Positions 42,097-50,614 of a stretch of 64,000 bases of DNA are shown piece by piece. The stretch is from Sphingobacterium chuzhouense. GTDB taxonomy: Bacteria > Bacteroidota > Bacteroidia > Sphingobacteriales > Sphingobacteriaceae. Location of the stretch: NCBI RefSeq assembly GCF_014692525.1, contig NZ_JACNYL010000002.1, positions 62,001-126,000 of the forward strand. The letters are read 5' to 3'. The position numbers and the translations under genes were made by a program. Every line of letters starts with the position of its first letter. Positions within the stretch are counted from its first letter, which is position 1. A model generated the notes under the pieces. The model saw only the letters and a program-made list of their open reading frames with translations. It did not search any database and was not told the DNA's origin.

Positions 42097-43401
42097 CTAC
42101 GTCCTGCCAATGCGTACCTTCCGACCTTTAATCTTCTGATTATTCGCTTGTTTGATAACGCTGGCAGCTACAGCGCGTTCTACAGCTACGTAGGATTCTT
42201 TATCCTTGACCTCGATTATTCCTACCTGCTCTTTGGATACACTGTCCAGATTTAACAGAAAACCGACAATATCTATCTTATTGATTTTGTCTTTTTTACC
42301 TCCGGTAATATAAAGTGTTGCAAAAGGTGAGTTCGGTGGGAGAGGGTACTCTTCATCTAAAAGCACAGTTTCACTATTTTCCGGTACGTAGGGGTATTCT
42401 TCTTCCGGTTTCAGGATAACGTACACCTCACCGCTGGCTTGCATACGTGCCGTTCGGCCATTACGATGAGTGAAAGCGTCTTCTTTATAGGGCAATTGAT
42501 AATGTATAATAACGTCCACTTCCGGAATATCCAGTCCCCGGGCAGCTAAATCCGTCGTGATTAAGATACGATTGGAGTTGTTACGGAATTTAAGTAACGC
42601 AAGTTCACGGTCTTCTTGTTCTAAACCCCCATGAAACATGTCGTGTATAATTTCCCGATTTTCAAGCAATTCACTGATATGATCTACAGCCTCCCGATGA
42701 TTACAAAAAATAAGCGTTTTCTTTTCTCCGTTCTTGCACAACAATTTAAATAACGTACTTAATTTATACTGTGCGGGGGTGACTACTTTCTTGATCGTGA
42801 GTTTAGGAACCGTATCGACATCAGCAGAAAAATCGACTGTAACAAAATCACCAATTCCGGTAAATGTCGGAATATCGGTCATTTTCGTTGCCGAAGTGAG
42901 TATACGATGTTGCAGTCGTGGCAGCTGTTCGATGATATATTGCATTTGCCCTTGGAAGCCGAATTCCAACGATTTGTCAAACTCATCCAAGACAAGTGTC
43001 TTTATAGTGGAAACGTCAACGTAGGATCTTTCGATATGATACATCACCCGTCCCGGAGTACCTATCAATAAACTTGGAGCTTCGCGAAGTTTGTTGCGTT
43101 CCGTCTTTGTATCATTTCCACCATATACACAAGTTATTTTGTAACCCGTAAGCGCTTTACGCATAACTTGTTCGATCTGCAGCGCCAATTCACGGGTTGG
43201 CACCAATATCAACGCTTGTACACCTTGCTTATCTATTTTTAGATGTTTCGCTAGCAACAAAGCAAACGCGAGTGTCTTACCACTTCCGGTGGGAGAATGT
43301 AAAACGAAATCTTTTGTATTATCATAGTTATCCAGGACGGCATGTTGCATAGCATTTAGTTCAGCGATCTGCATCCTGTTTAGAATTTGTTGAAGCTCCA
43401 T
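42097..43401 (-). CDS. DEAD-box RNA helicase with DbpA-type RNA-binding domain
   Basis: The 434-residue protein has the helicase motifs Q (MQIAELNAMQHAVL), I (HSPTGSGKT, 35-43), Ia (LILVPTRELALQ), II (DEFD at 139-142, in place of DEAD), III (TSAT), IV-VI (LIFCNHREAVDHI, RILITTDLAARGLDIPEVDVIIHYQLP, THRNGRTARM). The final ~65 residues (KDKINKIDIVGFLLNLDSVSKEQVGIIEVKDKESYVAVERAVAASVI...IKGRKVRIG) match the RNA-binding domain of DbpA, which targets 23S rRNA hairpin 92. It likely acts in 50S assembly. Its promoter ends 4 nt before the ATG. Confidence 0.93.
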   Translation of the reverse strand: MELQQILNRMQIAELNAMQHAVLDNYDNTKDFVLHSPTGSGKTLAFALLLAKHLKIDKQGVQALILVPTRELALQIEQVMRKALTGYKITCVYGGNDTKTERNKLREAPSLLIGTPGRVMYHIERSYVDVSTIKTLVLDEFDKSLEFGFQGQMQYIIEQLPRLQHRILTSATKMTDIPTFTGIGDFVTVDFSADVDTVPKLTIKKVVTPAQYKLSTLFKLLCKNGEKKTLIFCNHREAVDHISELLENREIIHDMFHGGLEQEDRELALLKFRNNSNRILITTDLAARGLDIPEVDVIIHYQLPYKEDAFTHRNGRTARMQASGEVYVILKPEEEYPYVPENSETVLLDEEYPLPPNSPFATLYITGGKKDKINKIDIVGFLLNLDSVSKEQVGIIEVKDKESYVAVERAVAASVIKQANNQKIKGRKVRIGRT

Positions 43402-43405
43402 GCAC

Positions 43406-43440
43406 CAAAATTACGGATTATTTTCATGTTCCTTTCAAAA
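43406..43440 (-). promoter_or_regulatory. Promoter of the DEAD-box helicase gene (abuts the start codon)
   Basis: The minus strand carries TTTG (43439-43436), a 22-nt spacer and TAATTTTG (43413-43406). Only four bases separate the box from the ATG at 43401, so the mRNA should be leaderless or nearly so. Confidence 0.6.
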
Positions 43441-43470
43441 ATTGGCATATTAATTGCTTATATACAGTAA

Positions 43471-43537
43471 TTCATAATTTAGGTTAATAATTGGTTAGTT
43501 AGTAAAAGGCTTCAATCTCCCCGATTGAAGCCTTTTT
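43471..43537 (+). ncRNA. Candidate small RNA element, copy A
   Basis: A conserved core at 43471-43503 (containing TTTAGGTTAATAATTGG and GTTAGTTAG) is followed by a perfect 14-bp hairpin (43504-43517 with 43523-43536) and a T tract, an intrinsic terminator. A TATATACAG sequence about 10 bp upstream may be a -10 element. The element sits between divergent genes (DEAD helicase to the left, lipoprotein to the right), so the terminator can only act on RNA started inside this gap. It shares the core with copies B and C, while the stem sequence is unrelated. The opposite strand would place the same hairpin before an ATGAAT and cannot be excluded. Confidence 0.6.
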
Positions 43538-43599
43538 AATTTTCCATAAACATATCCACGTTTTATATGTTTATTTCAAAAAAGAGCAGGGGCATTCGT

Positions 43600-44109
43600 A
43601 TGCGGATCAAAACAATATTTATCGGGTTGTTATTATTAGGTGTAGGTTGTAATCAATCAACACAGCAGAAAGAAGAACAATATGACGGATCGGATACGAT
43701 GTCCTTAGATGGCGATCAACAGACAAAGAATCCGTTTATTTATGTTCCGACAGATGCCTTTTGGGAATACCAATTTGACACCACTACTAATGATTTTAAG
43801 CCGGTTAAACTGCGGGAAGTCCAAGCAGATACCTTGACAGCCAAACGCATTGAAGAGATGATTAATCATACATGGCCGAATGTACAGATTAAGTATATCG
43901 AGACTTTTGGTGATACGGTGTACCTTGAAATTCCCGAAAGCACCGTATTGACACAGCAAATGGGGACAGCGGGAGCACAACAGTTTATGGTCTCCACCAC
44001 CTATTCGTTTACAGAGCTGCCAAATGTACGGTATGTCGCGTTTGGTTTTGAAGAAGGCGACCACGCTGTACCGGGGGTCTATCACAGAGGTTCGTGGGAT
44101 CGCCGGTAA
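43600..44109 (+). CDS. Lipoprotein with a possible GerMN-like domain
   Basis: From the ATG at 43600 the product is 169 residues with a lipoprotein signal (MRIKTIFIGLLLLGVGC). After a polar linker, residues ~65-155 read KPVKLREVQADTLTAKRIEEMINHTWPNVQIKYIETFGDTVYLEIPESTVLTQQMGTAGAQQFMVSTTYSFTELPNVRYVAFGFEEGD. The order of a strand, then L-x-x-x-G-x-x-G-A, a helix and a late strand about 'pNVRYVaFgFEEGD' resembles GerMN domains of lipoproteins in other bacteria, but I am not certain. The function is unknown. It converges on a minus-strand gene 11 nt away. An upstream ATG at 43567 would put a basic, non-signal stretch ahead of the signal peptide and is not used. Confidence 0.72.
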   Translation: MRIKTIFIGLLLLGVGCNQSTQQKEEQYDGSDTMSLDGDQQTKNPFIYVPTDAFWEYQFDTTTNDFKPVKLREVQADTLTAKRIEEMINHTWPNVQIKYIETFGDTVYLEIPESTVLTQQMGTAGAQQFMVSTTYSFTELPNVRYVAFGFEEGDHAVPGVYHRGSWDRR

Positions 44110-44120
44110 TGTCAGAAAAA

Positions 44121-45401
44121 TTACTTTCCGTTATAGGTAATACTGCCATCGATTTCTAATGTAATACGATCTGATGATGATGTCGAGATCTCTATTTTAG
44201 CGTCACGTTGCTGTAAGGGTCTGACGATAGAACCGTTCCAAGAACCCGGTATGTTCTTAAAATCAACCAGCAGGCAGAATGGACTGGATGTCGTTTCAAA
44301 AGTAGGAGAAAATTCTACCCACTCATCGGTAGACAACAGGATGAGGCTATCGGTATAGGTCTTGTTCAATTTATAGAATAATTTATTAGGCAGTGAAAAG
44401 ACAAGCTGTTCATTGCCTTTCCAGACACTTTCGATAAGCGGCACGCTAATTTCCTGTATTTCCTTTTTTTCTATACTATTAAAATCTTCGTCATAATCGT
44501 ACACGACAATAGTATCCTGTTGCATTATCATGTTATTACCAATAAAAAGGTCTGTATATCCATACGAGTTATCTATTAGTTTGGTTTCTTCTATTCCCGA
44601 GACAGCAGACAAAAAATTAGTGATAACCGGTGTTTGTGCGAGTGGCAGCATACTCCAAAACGATAGAAAGAGATTGGTATGTTCTTTCGGTTTACGCACC
44701 TGCATATTATCGGTCGGTATCTCCGTAGTAAGTTGCCATTGACCAGATAACGAAATTCGATTTTCAGCTATGTCGGCAAATAACTGAGACGTTCCGTCGA
44801 TGTCGCGGTAGGTTAGATGAGCATTTGTTTTTTTTGTCGAATGAAAAGGAAGATTCCTTACATACACCCAATCTTTTTCTTCTGACCATATCACTTTCAT
44901 TTCTTCCACGCTGTCCGGTTTTGAAAGACCAATACGGAATAACGCATAGTGTTCATTGTAAAGCGTAGTCATAAGAAGAGGGAAGTGTGCTAGTCTTAAC
45001 TCCGGAGCGTCGTCTATAGCATGTACGGAGTCGTTAGCGTATTTGTTTAAAAAAGCTTCCCATTTTCCAATATTATCAATGCGTTGGATCGTGAAAAACG
45101 TGAATGGGTCGTTGCTCAATGAAAAAAAGTGAAGTTGTGCAGGAATAGAGATTCCTGCTTTCCACCAATTCTTTACGTCCAACAAGGGTGATTTATCCCC
45201 GAATGTATCCTTCGTTCTACTTCTAAAAAGTTGGTCGAAATTATCCAACAGCAGATCGTCCAATGCAACCGATACGATAGCCTGACTTTTGGAATGCACG
45301 TATTGGTCAAGTGCCCGGTTTTTTCTGAATAGGTATAATGCAATGATGGTACCGGCTGCTATCACCAGTACCATCACAAAAATCCATAACCTTCGTTTCA
45401 T
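44121..45401 (-). CDS. Membrane-anchored hypothetical protein, third gene of an envelope operon
   Basis: The 426-residue protein has one N-terminal transmembrane helix (RRLWIFVMVLVIAAGTIIALYLF) and an extracytoplasmic remainder without catalytic motifs: SQAIVSVALDDLLLDNFDQLF, PAQLHFFSLSNDPFTFFTIQRIDNIGKWEAFLNKY, HYALFRIGLSKPDSVEEMKVIW. The repeated theme of a target value followed by measured quantities loosely resembles the DUF3352 and DUF4836 groups of secreted proteins, but I cannot confirm membership. It follows the 675-residue gene by 12 nt, so the two are probably one transcript with the lipoprotein upstream. Confidence 0.7.
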   Translation of the reverse strand: MKRRLWIFVMVLVIAAGTIIALYLFRKNRALDQYVHSKSQAIVSVALDDLLLDNFDQLFRSRTKDTFGDKSPLLDVKNWWKAGISIPAQLHFFSLSNDPFTFFTIQRIDNIGKWEAFLNKYANDSVHAIDDAPELRLAHFPLLMTTLYNEHYALFRIGLSKPDSVEEMKVIWSEEKDWVYVRNLPFHSTKKTNAHLTYRDIDGTSQLFADIAENRISLSGQWQLTTEIPTDNMQVRKPKEHTNLFLSFWSMLPLAQTPVITNFLSAVSGIEETKLIDNSYGYTDLFIGNNMIMQQDTIVVYDYDEDFNSIEKKEIQEISVPLIESVWKGNEQLVFSLPNKLFYKLNKTYTDSLILLSTDEWVEFSPTFETTSSPFCLLVDFKNIPGSWNGSIVRPLQQRDAKIEISTSSSDRITLEIDGSITYNGK

Positions 45402-45413
45402 CAACTCCGTATA

Positions 45414-47441
45414 TTATCTTTCTATCGTCTTTAACAGTTCCTGTAAAAGATATTGCAGTGCATTCGTTTCCTGTTGAGGGAAATCGATCGCCATCTCTCC
45501 GGTTATCCTACCTTTTTTGTTTCCTTGAGCAGTGATGGTGACATCCCCGTATTCCGATAGATTGTTCACCAAGTGATCCCAACGTTTTATAACGGGAATT
45601 CCCAATTTATTAATGGTTTCGGGAATTTCGGCAAGATGTGTAACTGCCGTCATGGTATTGGAAAAAATTTGCTTTTTAATATGTCGATCCCGTGAGGTCT
45701 GAAAGCGATTTGTTCGGATGGCTGACAGCTGCTCTTCATCGTTGCTTACAAAGACAATATTATCCTTAAACAGGGCATATATGACTTCATCACTGGGTTT
45801 GTCTGTGATACGATAAATGCCATCCGTCTGTGTTACTTTCTCTTTGGATTCTCCCAACTTTAATATCTTCCTATATATACGTTGGTCTTCCGATGTAAAC
45901 ATCCATAGGAAAGTAGGAATATAATCGTCTTTTGTTTTCTTTATTTCTTTGTAATCGAACGTATTTTCATCATACTGATAGTCAATATATTCTTTTTGCA
46001 CTTTTTTCATTTCGTTGATAAACAGAAGGTGATCGCCCCCCATTACTTTCGCGATAGCTTTCTCATCCAATGTGATCTCCAAAGCCGTCGCAACAATGTC
46101 TGCTACCTCTCCAAAGGAAAAATACATTGATGATCCATATAGCTGCTCTATCATGAGCGGAAAGTTTTTCAAGTAAGCTTCTGAACTGAAATTTAGCGAC
46201 ATATAACCTATATGGTTTTCAGGTATGTAGCGCGCAAACTTACGGTTCATCTTGTTTTTGTATATCGGCTTAATCATACGTTCCATTTCTTCGTCCAAAT
46301 CGAACGATCCCTGCAATTTTAGGGTATGTTTATCTTGCACTAAATCGAGGACGATATCTTGATATGCATACGCAAGTTTCTCCATTTGGCCAACAAAGTC
46401 GTATTGCATGGCCGGCATATAATAAGACGGTATAGACTGACTATATAGACTCATCATGTTTTTTGACCAGAAATGAACTAAGGTGTTTTTCCTATCAAAT
46501 TTATTTAAGAATTTATGTATAGTCGCGTTTTTGGCGGGGCGGAGGTAACGATCGAAATCTTGTGCAAGCCAGGATGCAAAAGCGGCATTTCGCAAAGAGT
46601 CGTTCTTGGCATTTCGGGCCATTTCTTTTAAGTAGGTAGAATCTGAATACGTATCATACACGGGATAATCGCTGTACACGAGAGGTTCCTCCGTTTCTAG
46701 CGCAGGTGGCGGGAAATCCGCATTTAAATTATCGGGAATGGTATCCACAAGGTAAGCCGTATCGGCTTCGAAATCATAGGCTTGCCATGCTGTTCCGACA
46801 GTATCTGTTATGGTATAGGCAGCATCTGCAGCGGCGTCAGCAATATCTTCCACATTGACCGTATCCGGTACTACATCATATGGGTAATCAAGCCATGTAT
46901 TAGCTTTATCGTAAGTCGGCAAGTCTATGCCGTATCGTTGTGCAACGGAATCATTATCGAAATAATAACGACGTGCGTCACCAGTCAATATAAGCACACT
47001 GTTTTCATTCCATGCAACCTGCGTTTTCCCATCAGTGCTGACGCGACGTTCGTAGCCCTGCGACGTCGGTAACGGAGAAAGTTTGCTAAATAGATTTGTA
47101 CCTATCTGATGCCCCGATTTTAATGGAAGAAGAATACCAGTATAATAAGAACTATCGGTATCTGTTTTATAGACATAAGCACTTCTATCGTAAGATAGAT
47201 CAAGGTCATTGATACTTTGTATCTGTACTTCCTGACTACCCATATCATCAAAAGCCCCCAGTTTTTGCAATACCTCGTTTATCTTTTCGAAAGAACTGTG
47301 GTTTACGATAGCTTGGTTGTTGATGACGACTACAAATGATGCCTGTTCGGGCACTTGATGGATAAGATCTTGTTGTCCGTAACCAGTAGCGGCTATGGAG
47401 AGCCCCAATAACGTAGCGATATAACTTTTTTGAAGTTTCAT
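45414..47441 (-). CDS. Large exported protein resembling DUF4836, second gene of an envelope operon
   Basis: The 675-residue protein has a signal peptide (MKLQKSYIATLLGLSIAATGYGQQ) and starts its mature part with DLIHQVPEQASFVVVINNQAIVNHSSFEKINEVLQKLG, similar to the opening of DUF4836 lipoproteins, though it lacks a lipobox. A strongly acidic, tyrosine-rich linker follows (~190-270). The second half repeats strand motifs such as YIPENHIGYMSLNFSSEAYLKNFPLMIEQLYGS and MTAVTHLAEIPETINKLGIP. Its last part, DYGDVTITAQGNKKGRITGEMAIDFPQQETNALQYLLQELL, shows a typical closing strand and helix. No function is known. The gene lies 3 nt after the lipoprotein gene and 12 nt before the membrane-anchored gene. 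Confidence 0.75.
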   Translation of the reverse strand: MKLQKSYIATLLGLSIAATGYGQQDLIHQVPEQASFVVVINNQAIVNHSSFEKINEVLQKLGAFDDMGSQEVQIQSINDLDLSYDRSAYVYKTDTDSSYYTGILLPLKSGHQIGTNLFSKLSPLPTSQGYERRVSTDGKTQVAWNENSVLILTGDARRYYFDNDSVAQRYGIDLPTYDKANTWLDYPYDVVPDTVNVEDIADAAADAAYTITDTVGTAWQAYDFEADTAYLVDTIPDNLNADFPPPALETEEPLVYSDYPVYDTYSDSTYLKEMARNAKNDSLRNAAFASWLAQDFDRYLRPAKNATIHKFLNKFDRKNTLVHFWSKNMMSLYSQSIPSYYMPAMQYDFVGQMEKLAYAYQDIVLDLVQDKHTLKLQGSFDLDEEMERMIKPIYKNKMNRKFARYIPENHIGYMSLNFSSEAYLKNFPLMIEQLYGSSMYFSFGEVADIVATALEITLDEKAIAKVMGGDHLLFINEMKKVQKEYIDYQYDENTFDYKEIKKTKDDYIPTFLWMFTSEDQRIYRKILKLGESKEKVTQTDGIYRITDKPSDEVIYALFKDNIVFVSNDEEQLSAIRTNRFQTSRDRHIKKQIFSNTMTAVTHLAEIPETINKLGIPVIKRWDHLVNNLSEYGDVTITAQGNKKGRITGEMAIDFPQQETNALQYLLQELLKTIER

Positions 47442-47444
47442 TTT

Positions 47445-48116
47445 CTATTGTACAAGAGTGATTGTATTTGTTAAATTGGTAGAACCATTAATTAAATCCA
47501 CTGCTTTCACCTTTAAAAGGACAGCGCGTTTATTCGCCGATATTTTAGCACCTTTATGGCGCTGGGACTGAACGTTTTTGTCAAAGCGAATAATGTTAGT
47601 GTAATATGCGTCCGCGAAGAGATTTTTGTCTTCGTTCGGAATCTTAGAAAACTCTTTTGATAGGTTCGGTGCGTAAGTATAGGAACGCGTAAATGTTTGT
47701 GAAGCGCTGTCGTATCGATAGCTATTATAACTTGTAATCTGTATTTTAAACTGAGCAGATAACGTCTTACTGAAATCATTTAGCGCCTGTACATTTTCGA
47801 AGCTGCAAGATAACGTCGCGATATAATTGTTAAAATCAAGATTATATTGCACATCGCTAATCCCTCGTGTGGATTTCAATGTCCCGACAACTTTTTCCAT
47901 TTCTTGTTTGATGTCTGTTTCCGAAGGGACATCAATACCGTTAAACCGCTTCATTTTCAGGAGTGATGCAACCTTTGTACGGCTTTTGCTTAGATTCAAA
48001 GTCGCTTTGATCGTACCTGCTCCTTTGTGGTTCATATCAATCTGCTCTACGAGATCGAAACAACTACTTAGTGTCAAGCATCCGATTACGAGCAGTATCC
48101 CCATATATTTTTTCAT
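47445..48116 (-). CDS. Lipoprotein of unknown function, first gene of an envelope operon
   Basis: The 223-residue product from the ATG at 48116 has a lipobox (MKKYMGILLVIGCLTLSSC) followed by FDLVEQIDMNHKGAGTIKATLNLSKSRTKVASLLKM. The E-x-I-x-M-N-x-x-G-x-G-x-I opening is reminiscent of bacterial lipoproteins annotated as LppM/DUF3153-like, which I mention as resemblance only. Residues ~70-200 alternate strands and helices without a catalytic motif. It is the first gene of a three-gene unit with near-zero spacing to the next (3 nt). An exact promoter -7 box ends 18 nt upstream. Confidence 0.72.
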   Translation of the reverse strand: MKKYMGILLVIGCLTLSSCFDLVEQIDMNHKGAGTIKATLNLSKSRTKVASLLKMKRFNGIDVPSETDIKQEMEKVVGTLKSTRGISDVQYNLDFNNYIATLSCSFENVQALNDFSKTLSAQFKIQITSYNSYRYDSASQTFTRSYTYAPNLSKEFSKIPNEDKNLFADAYYTNIIRFDKNVQSQRHKGAKISANKRAVLLKVKAVDLINGSTNLTNTITLVQ

Positions 48117-48134
48117 GGTCATCTCTGTCTGACG

Positions 48135-48142
48135 CAAAGATA
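48135..48142 (-). promoter_or_regulatory. -7 element of the envelope operon promoter
   Basis: The minus strand reads TATCTTTG, an exact TAnnTTTG match, ending 18 nt before the lipoprotein ATG at 48116. A TTTC occurs about 20 nt upstream where TTTG is expected. Confidence 0.5.
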
Positions 48143-48159
48143 GTAATTAGTTGTCCACG

Positions 48160-48185
48160 AAAAATCCCCAGAATTAGGGATTTTT
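48160..48185 (-). terminator. Terminator of the tsdA-lysR operon
   Basis: A 9-bp stem (AAAAATCCC at 48160-48168 with GGGATTTTT at 48177-48185) with an 8-nt loop lies 32 nt after the LysR stop. On the minus strand the stem runs into TTTTTCG. T tracts occur on both sides, so it may work in both directions. Confidence 0.8.
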
Positions 48186-48217
48186 AAAGATGTATATATA
48201 TTGTAGAGGGTAGAAAA

Positions 48218-49144
48218 TCAATCTTCGGAATGGAATACTCCATTTTTTACAAACCGCTGGTATGCAAATCTCCGGAAAGTTTCAGGCAGATGTCCGATTA
48301 CACCATGCGACCGCACAAAGTAGAAATTTCGATCGATATCAAGACCGTCGACCTCAATTATCTCTAGTTCTTCGTTATGTAGTTCTTTTGTGATAGCGTG
48401 GACGGAAAGAAATGAAAAACAATCAGTTTTCAACAAAAAGTTCTTAATACTTTCCGTACTTGCTAGATATACTTTAACGTAAAGAGATTGCCATTCTATC
48501 CCCAAGGTCGTAACAGCTTTACGGATAACATCATTTGTACCTGATCCTTCTTCCCTGAGAACATATTCCAGACTCGAGAGCTGCCTCGGAGACAACATAT
48601 CCCTGCCGGCTACTTTGGGGTTTCCCTTACGAGTTACCAGAACTACTTCATCTTTGAGAAAAGTCTCATATTTCATCGAAGGGTTATCAGATAAGCCTTC
48701 TACTACGCCTAGATCGATGGTCTTATCCAATAATAATTCCTCTACTTGTCTGGAGTTCCCGTGAAAAACTTTTAGGCTTATACTGGGGAATGATAAATGG
48801 AACTCAGCCAGTATATCGGGAATAATATAGTGCGAAAGTGTGGTACTTGCTCCCAATCTGAGCTCGCCTAACAAGACACCATCCAACAAACCCAATTCAC
48901 CGTTCAGTGTTTCGTAAACCGATGTGAGCCGCATGGCGTAGTCAAGAAACAGTTGACCGGCTTCAGTAAGCGCTATCCTGCGGCCCGTCCGTTCAAAAAG
49001 GTTACGACCCGCCTGCAGTTCAAGTTCGTGGATGTTCTTACTAACAGCAGGTTGAGAGATATTCATCTCCTTTGCAGCCCTGGTGAAATTCAGGTTGCGC
49101 GCAGCCGATATAAAAACTAGTATCTTGAAGTCAACATTTATCAT
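48218..49144 (-). CDS. LysR-family transcriptional regulator of the tsdA operon
   Basis: The 308-residue protein has the LysR winged helix (FKILVFISAARNLNFTRAAKEMNISQPAVSKNIHELELQAGRNLFERTGRRIALTEAGQLFLDYA) and a type 2 periplasmic-binding-protein-like effector domain (LLGELRLGASTTLSHYIIPDILAEFHLSFPSISLKVFHGNSRQVEELLLDKTIDLGVVEG...LREEGSGTNDVIRKAV). The sequence is closest in style to the CysB/CbbR/CysL group, which senses sulfur or carbon signals. It is the last gene of the operon, 33 nt after the binding protein. An ATA-N9-TAT palindrome upstream of tsdA is a candidate binding site. Confidence 0.92.
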   Translation of the reverse strand: MINVDFKILVFISAARNLNFTRAAKEMNISQPAVSKNIHELELQAGRNLFERTGRRIALTEAGQLFLDYAMRLTSVYETLNGELGLLDGVLLGELRLGASTTLSHYIIPDILAEFHLSFPSISLKVFHGNSRQVEELLLDKTIDLGVVEGLSDNPSMKYETFLKDEVVLVTRKGNPKVAGRDMLSPRQLSSLEYVLREEGSGTNDVIRKAVTTLGIEWQSLYVKVYLASTESIKNFLLKTDCFSFLSVHAITKELHNEELEIIEVDGLDIDRNFYFVRSHGVIGHLPETFRRFAYQRFVKNGVFHSED

Positions 49145-49177
49145 AACCAATTTTACTAAAAATTTCCGTTACGGTGC

Positions 49178-50107
49178 CTAATTGACGTCAAATCCGTACT
49201 TTTTATATATCTCCTTCGCCTCATCGGAAATAAGATACGCTATGAACAGATCAGCCGCCTCCGGCCTAGGCGCATTTTTGAGCCTCCCAGCGAGATAGCT
49301 TGCCTTAATATTATGCTTTTTTGGTATCTCTATCTCTTGCACTGGATGCCCAATCATTGTTTGATACACGACTTCGGACGTCCAAACGGGGGCGACATCA
49401 CTATCCCCTAAAAGGATCCTTAAAGGACTTTCCCGGTGATGTATCCGGGTAAGATAAGTTGATCCGTCCTCGACTTTCTTTTCCATCACTATATGGTGCA
49501 ATATCTCACCTCCGGCTTTTTTGTATGCAATTTCTATTTGTCTGCCGATGCCCTCCCAAGCCGGATTAGGCATACTCACCCTTACATTTGATTGTTGAAG
49601 GTCTGCCAGACTCCGTATGTTTTTCGGGTTACCTTCCGGTACCATAAGACTAAGTTGGTTGTAAGCGTAGGTCTCAACCCTATTGAAATGATCCGCCATC
49701 GATTCGATTCTTCCCTTACCAGCAGTATAAACATCCGGTTTATGCGTAATCCGCAGGTTTCCAATGGTAAGAGAACCACCCTCAATCTGCTGTGCCAGTA
49801 TACCGGGAGGCAATGTTTCTGCAAAGATACGTTTTATATGAGGATGTTTCTTTTTGAAACCTTCCAATAAATCGTCGATGCACATGAACTGATTGCCTGC
49901 GAAAAAGACAACCAATTGCGGATCTACAATATCACCATAAAGGTCGGGGACATTATTTATTCCCTGTATCGTAAATTCGACTGCAGATGCCGGAGGTGTA
50001 TTCCAGGGTGGATCAAATCGGTGCAAATCCTGTGCATTTAGGCTTATTGTGGAGACAAAAGTTCCAAAAAAGAATAGATGATAAATAAGATTACTAAATA
50101 GTTTCAT
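49178..50107 (-). CDS. Exported solute-binding protein, ModA/sulfate-binding-like, without ABC partners
   Basis: The 309-residue protein has a signal peptide (MKLFSNLIYHLFFFGTFVSTISLNAQ) and a type 2 periplasmic binding protein fold: LVVFFAGNQFMCIDDLLEGFKKKHPHIKRIFAETLPPGILAQQIEGGSLT, HKPDVYTAGKGRIESMADHFNRVETYAYNQLSLMVPEGNPKNIRSLADLQQSNVRVSMPNPAWEGIGRQIE, and AADLFIAYLISDEAKEIYKKYGF. The last segment is typical of molybdate/sulfate-type binding proteins. No permease or ATPase of this class lies within the window, so it may be a sensor or deliver substrate to a distant transporter. It is third of four genes, 12 nt after the DsrE-like gene. A sulfur oxyanion as ligand is inference from the operon. 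Confidence 0.82.
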   Translation of the reverse strand: MKLFSNLIYHLFFFGTFVSTISLNAQDLHRFDPPWNTPPASAVEFTIQGINNVPDLYGDIVDPQLVVFFAGNQFMCIDDLLEGFKKKHPHIKRIFAETLPPGILAQQIEGGSLTIGNLRITHKPDVYTAGKGRIESMADHFNRVETYAYNQLSLMVPEGNPKNIRSLADLQQSNVRVSMPNPAWEGIGRQIEIAYKKAGGEILHHIVMEKKVEDGSTYLTRIHHRESPLRILLGDSDVAPVWTSEVVYQTMIGHPVQEIEIPKKHNIKASYLAGRLKNAPRPEAADLFIAYLISDEAKEIYKKYGFDVN

Positions 50108-50119
50108 AGTGTTTGTGTA

Positions 50120-50584
50120 TTATGGTTTAATAATCGTCCATCCCTCGTTCGCCCGTATGAGGAGTTCCCCGTTTCCCGTCGGCACATATGCCAGAAAATC
50201 ATACAATTCGCTTTTGTCAATCTTCCGCTCTTGAAGTGTGTTCAGGCATTGGGCAACAATAACCCCCTGCTGAATTAATCCCTTAATAGCTTCCTCATAC
50301 TCACTACCTTTCCTGTAAGCCTCTGTACCTCCAGAAAACGCGACCAATTCAATTTGCAATTTTCCCTTGAGCCGCGGATCTTTGAGCAGATTGTTAATAT
50401 TCCTTATCGTCTTTTTGATAATCTCGGGAGAACCATTATCTAATTGATAGATTGCTTTGTAGACTTGCTTTTTTGCAAATGCGCCATTGTAGAGCTTGTT
50501 CTGTTCTAATGTCTGTTGGGCTTTAGCAGTTGTTATAAAGCAGGAGATAACAATAAAAGCCAATAAAATAAATCTGTATTTCAT
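50120..50584 (-). CDS. Exported DsrE-family protein
   Basis: The 154-residue protein has a cleavable signal peptide (MKYRFILLAFIVISCFITTAKAQQ) and a DsrE/DsrF-type domain: KQVYKAIYQLDNGSPEIIKKTIRNINNLLKDPRLKGKLQIELVAFSGGTEAYRKGSEYEEAIKGLIQQGVIVAQCLNTLQERKI. Cys113 in VIVAQCLNTL corresponds to the conserved active cysteine of the family, which carries or transfers sulfur. Cytoplasmic DsrE proteins act in sulfur oxidation with DsrFH; this exported form sits next to a thiosulfate dehydrogenase, so it probably handles periplasmic sulfur species. It is 30 nt after tsdA. Confidence 0.88.
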   Translation of the reverse strand: MKYRFILLAFIVISCFITTAKAQQTLEQNKLYNGAFAKKQVYKAIYQLDNGSPEIIKKTIRNINNLLKDPRLKGKLQIELVAFSGGTEAYRKGSEYEEAIKGLIQQGVIVAQCLNTLQERKIDKSELYDFLAYVPTGNGELLIRANEGWTIIKP

Positions 50585-50614
50585 ATCTGTATTAAATTAT
50601 TTCAAGAGTTGTAT

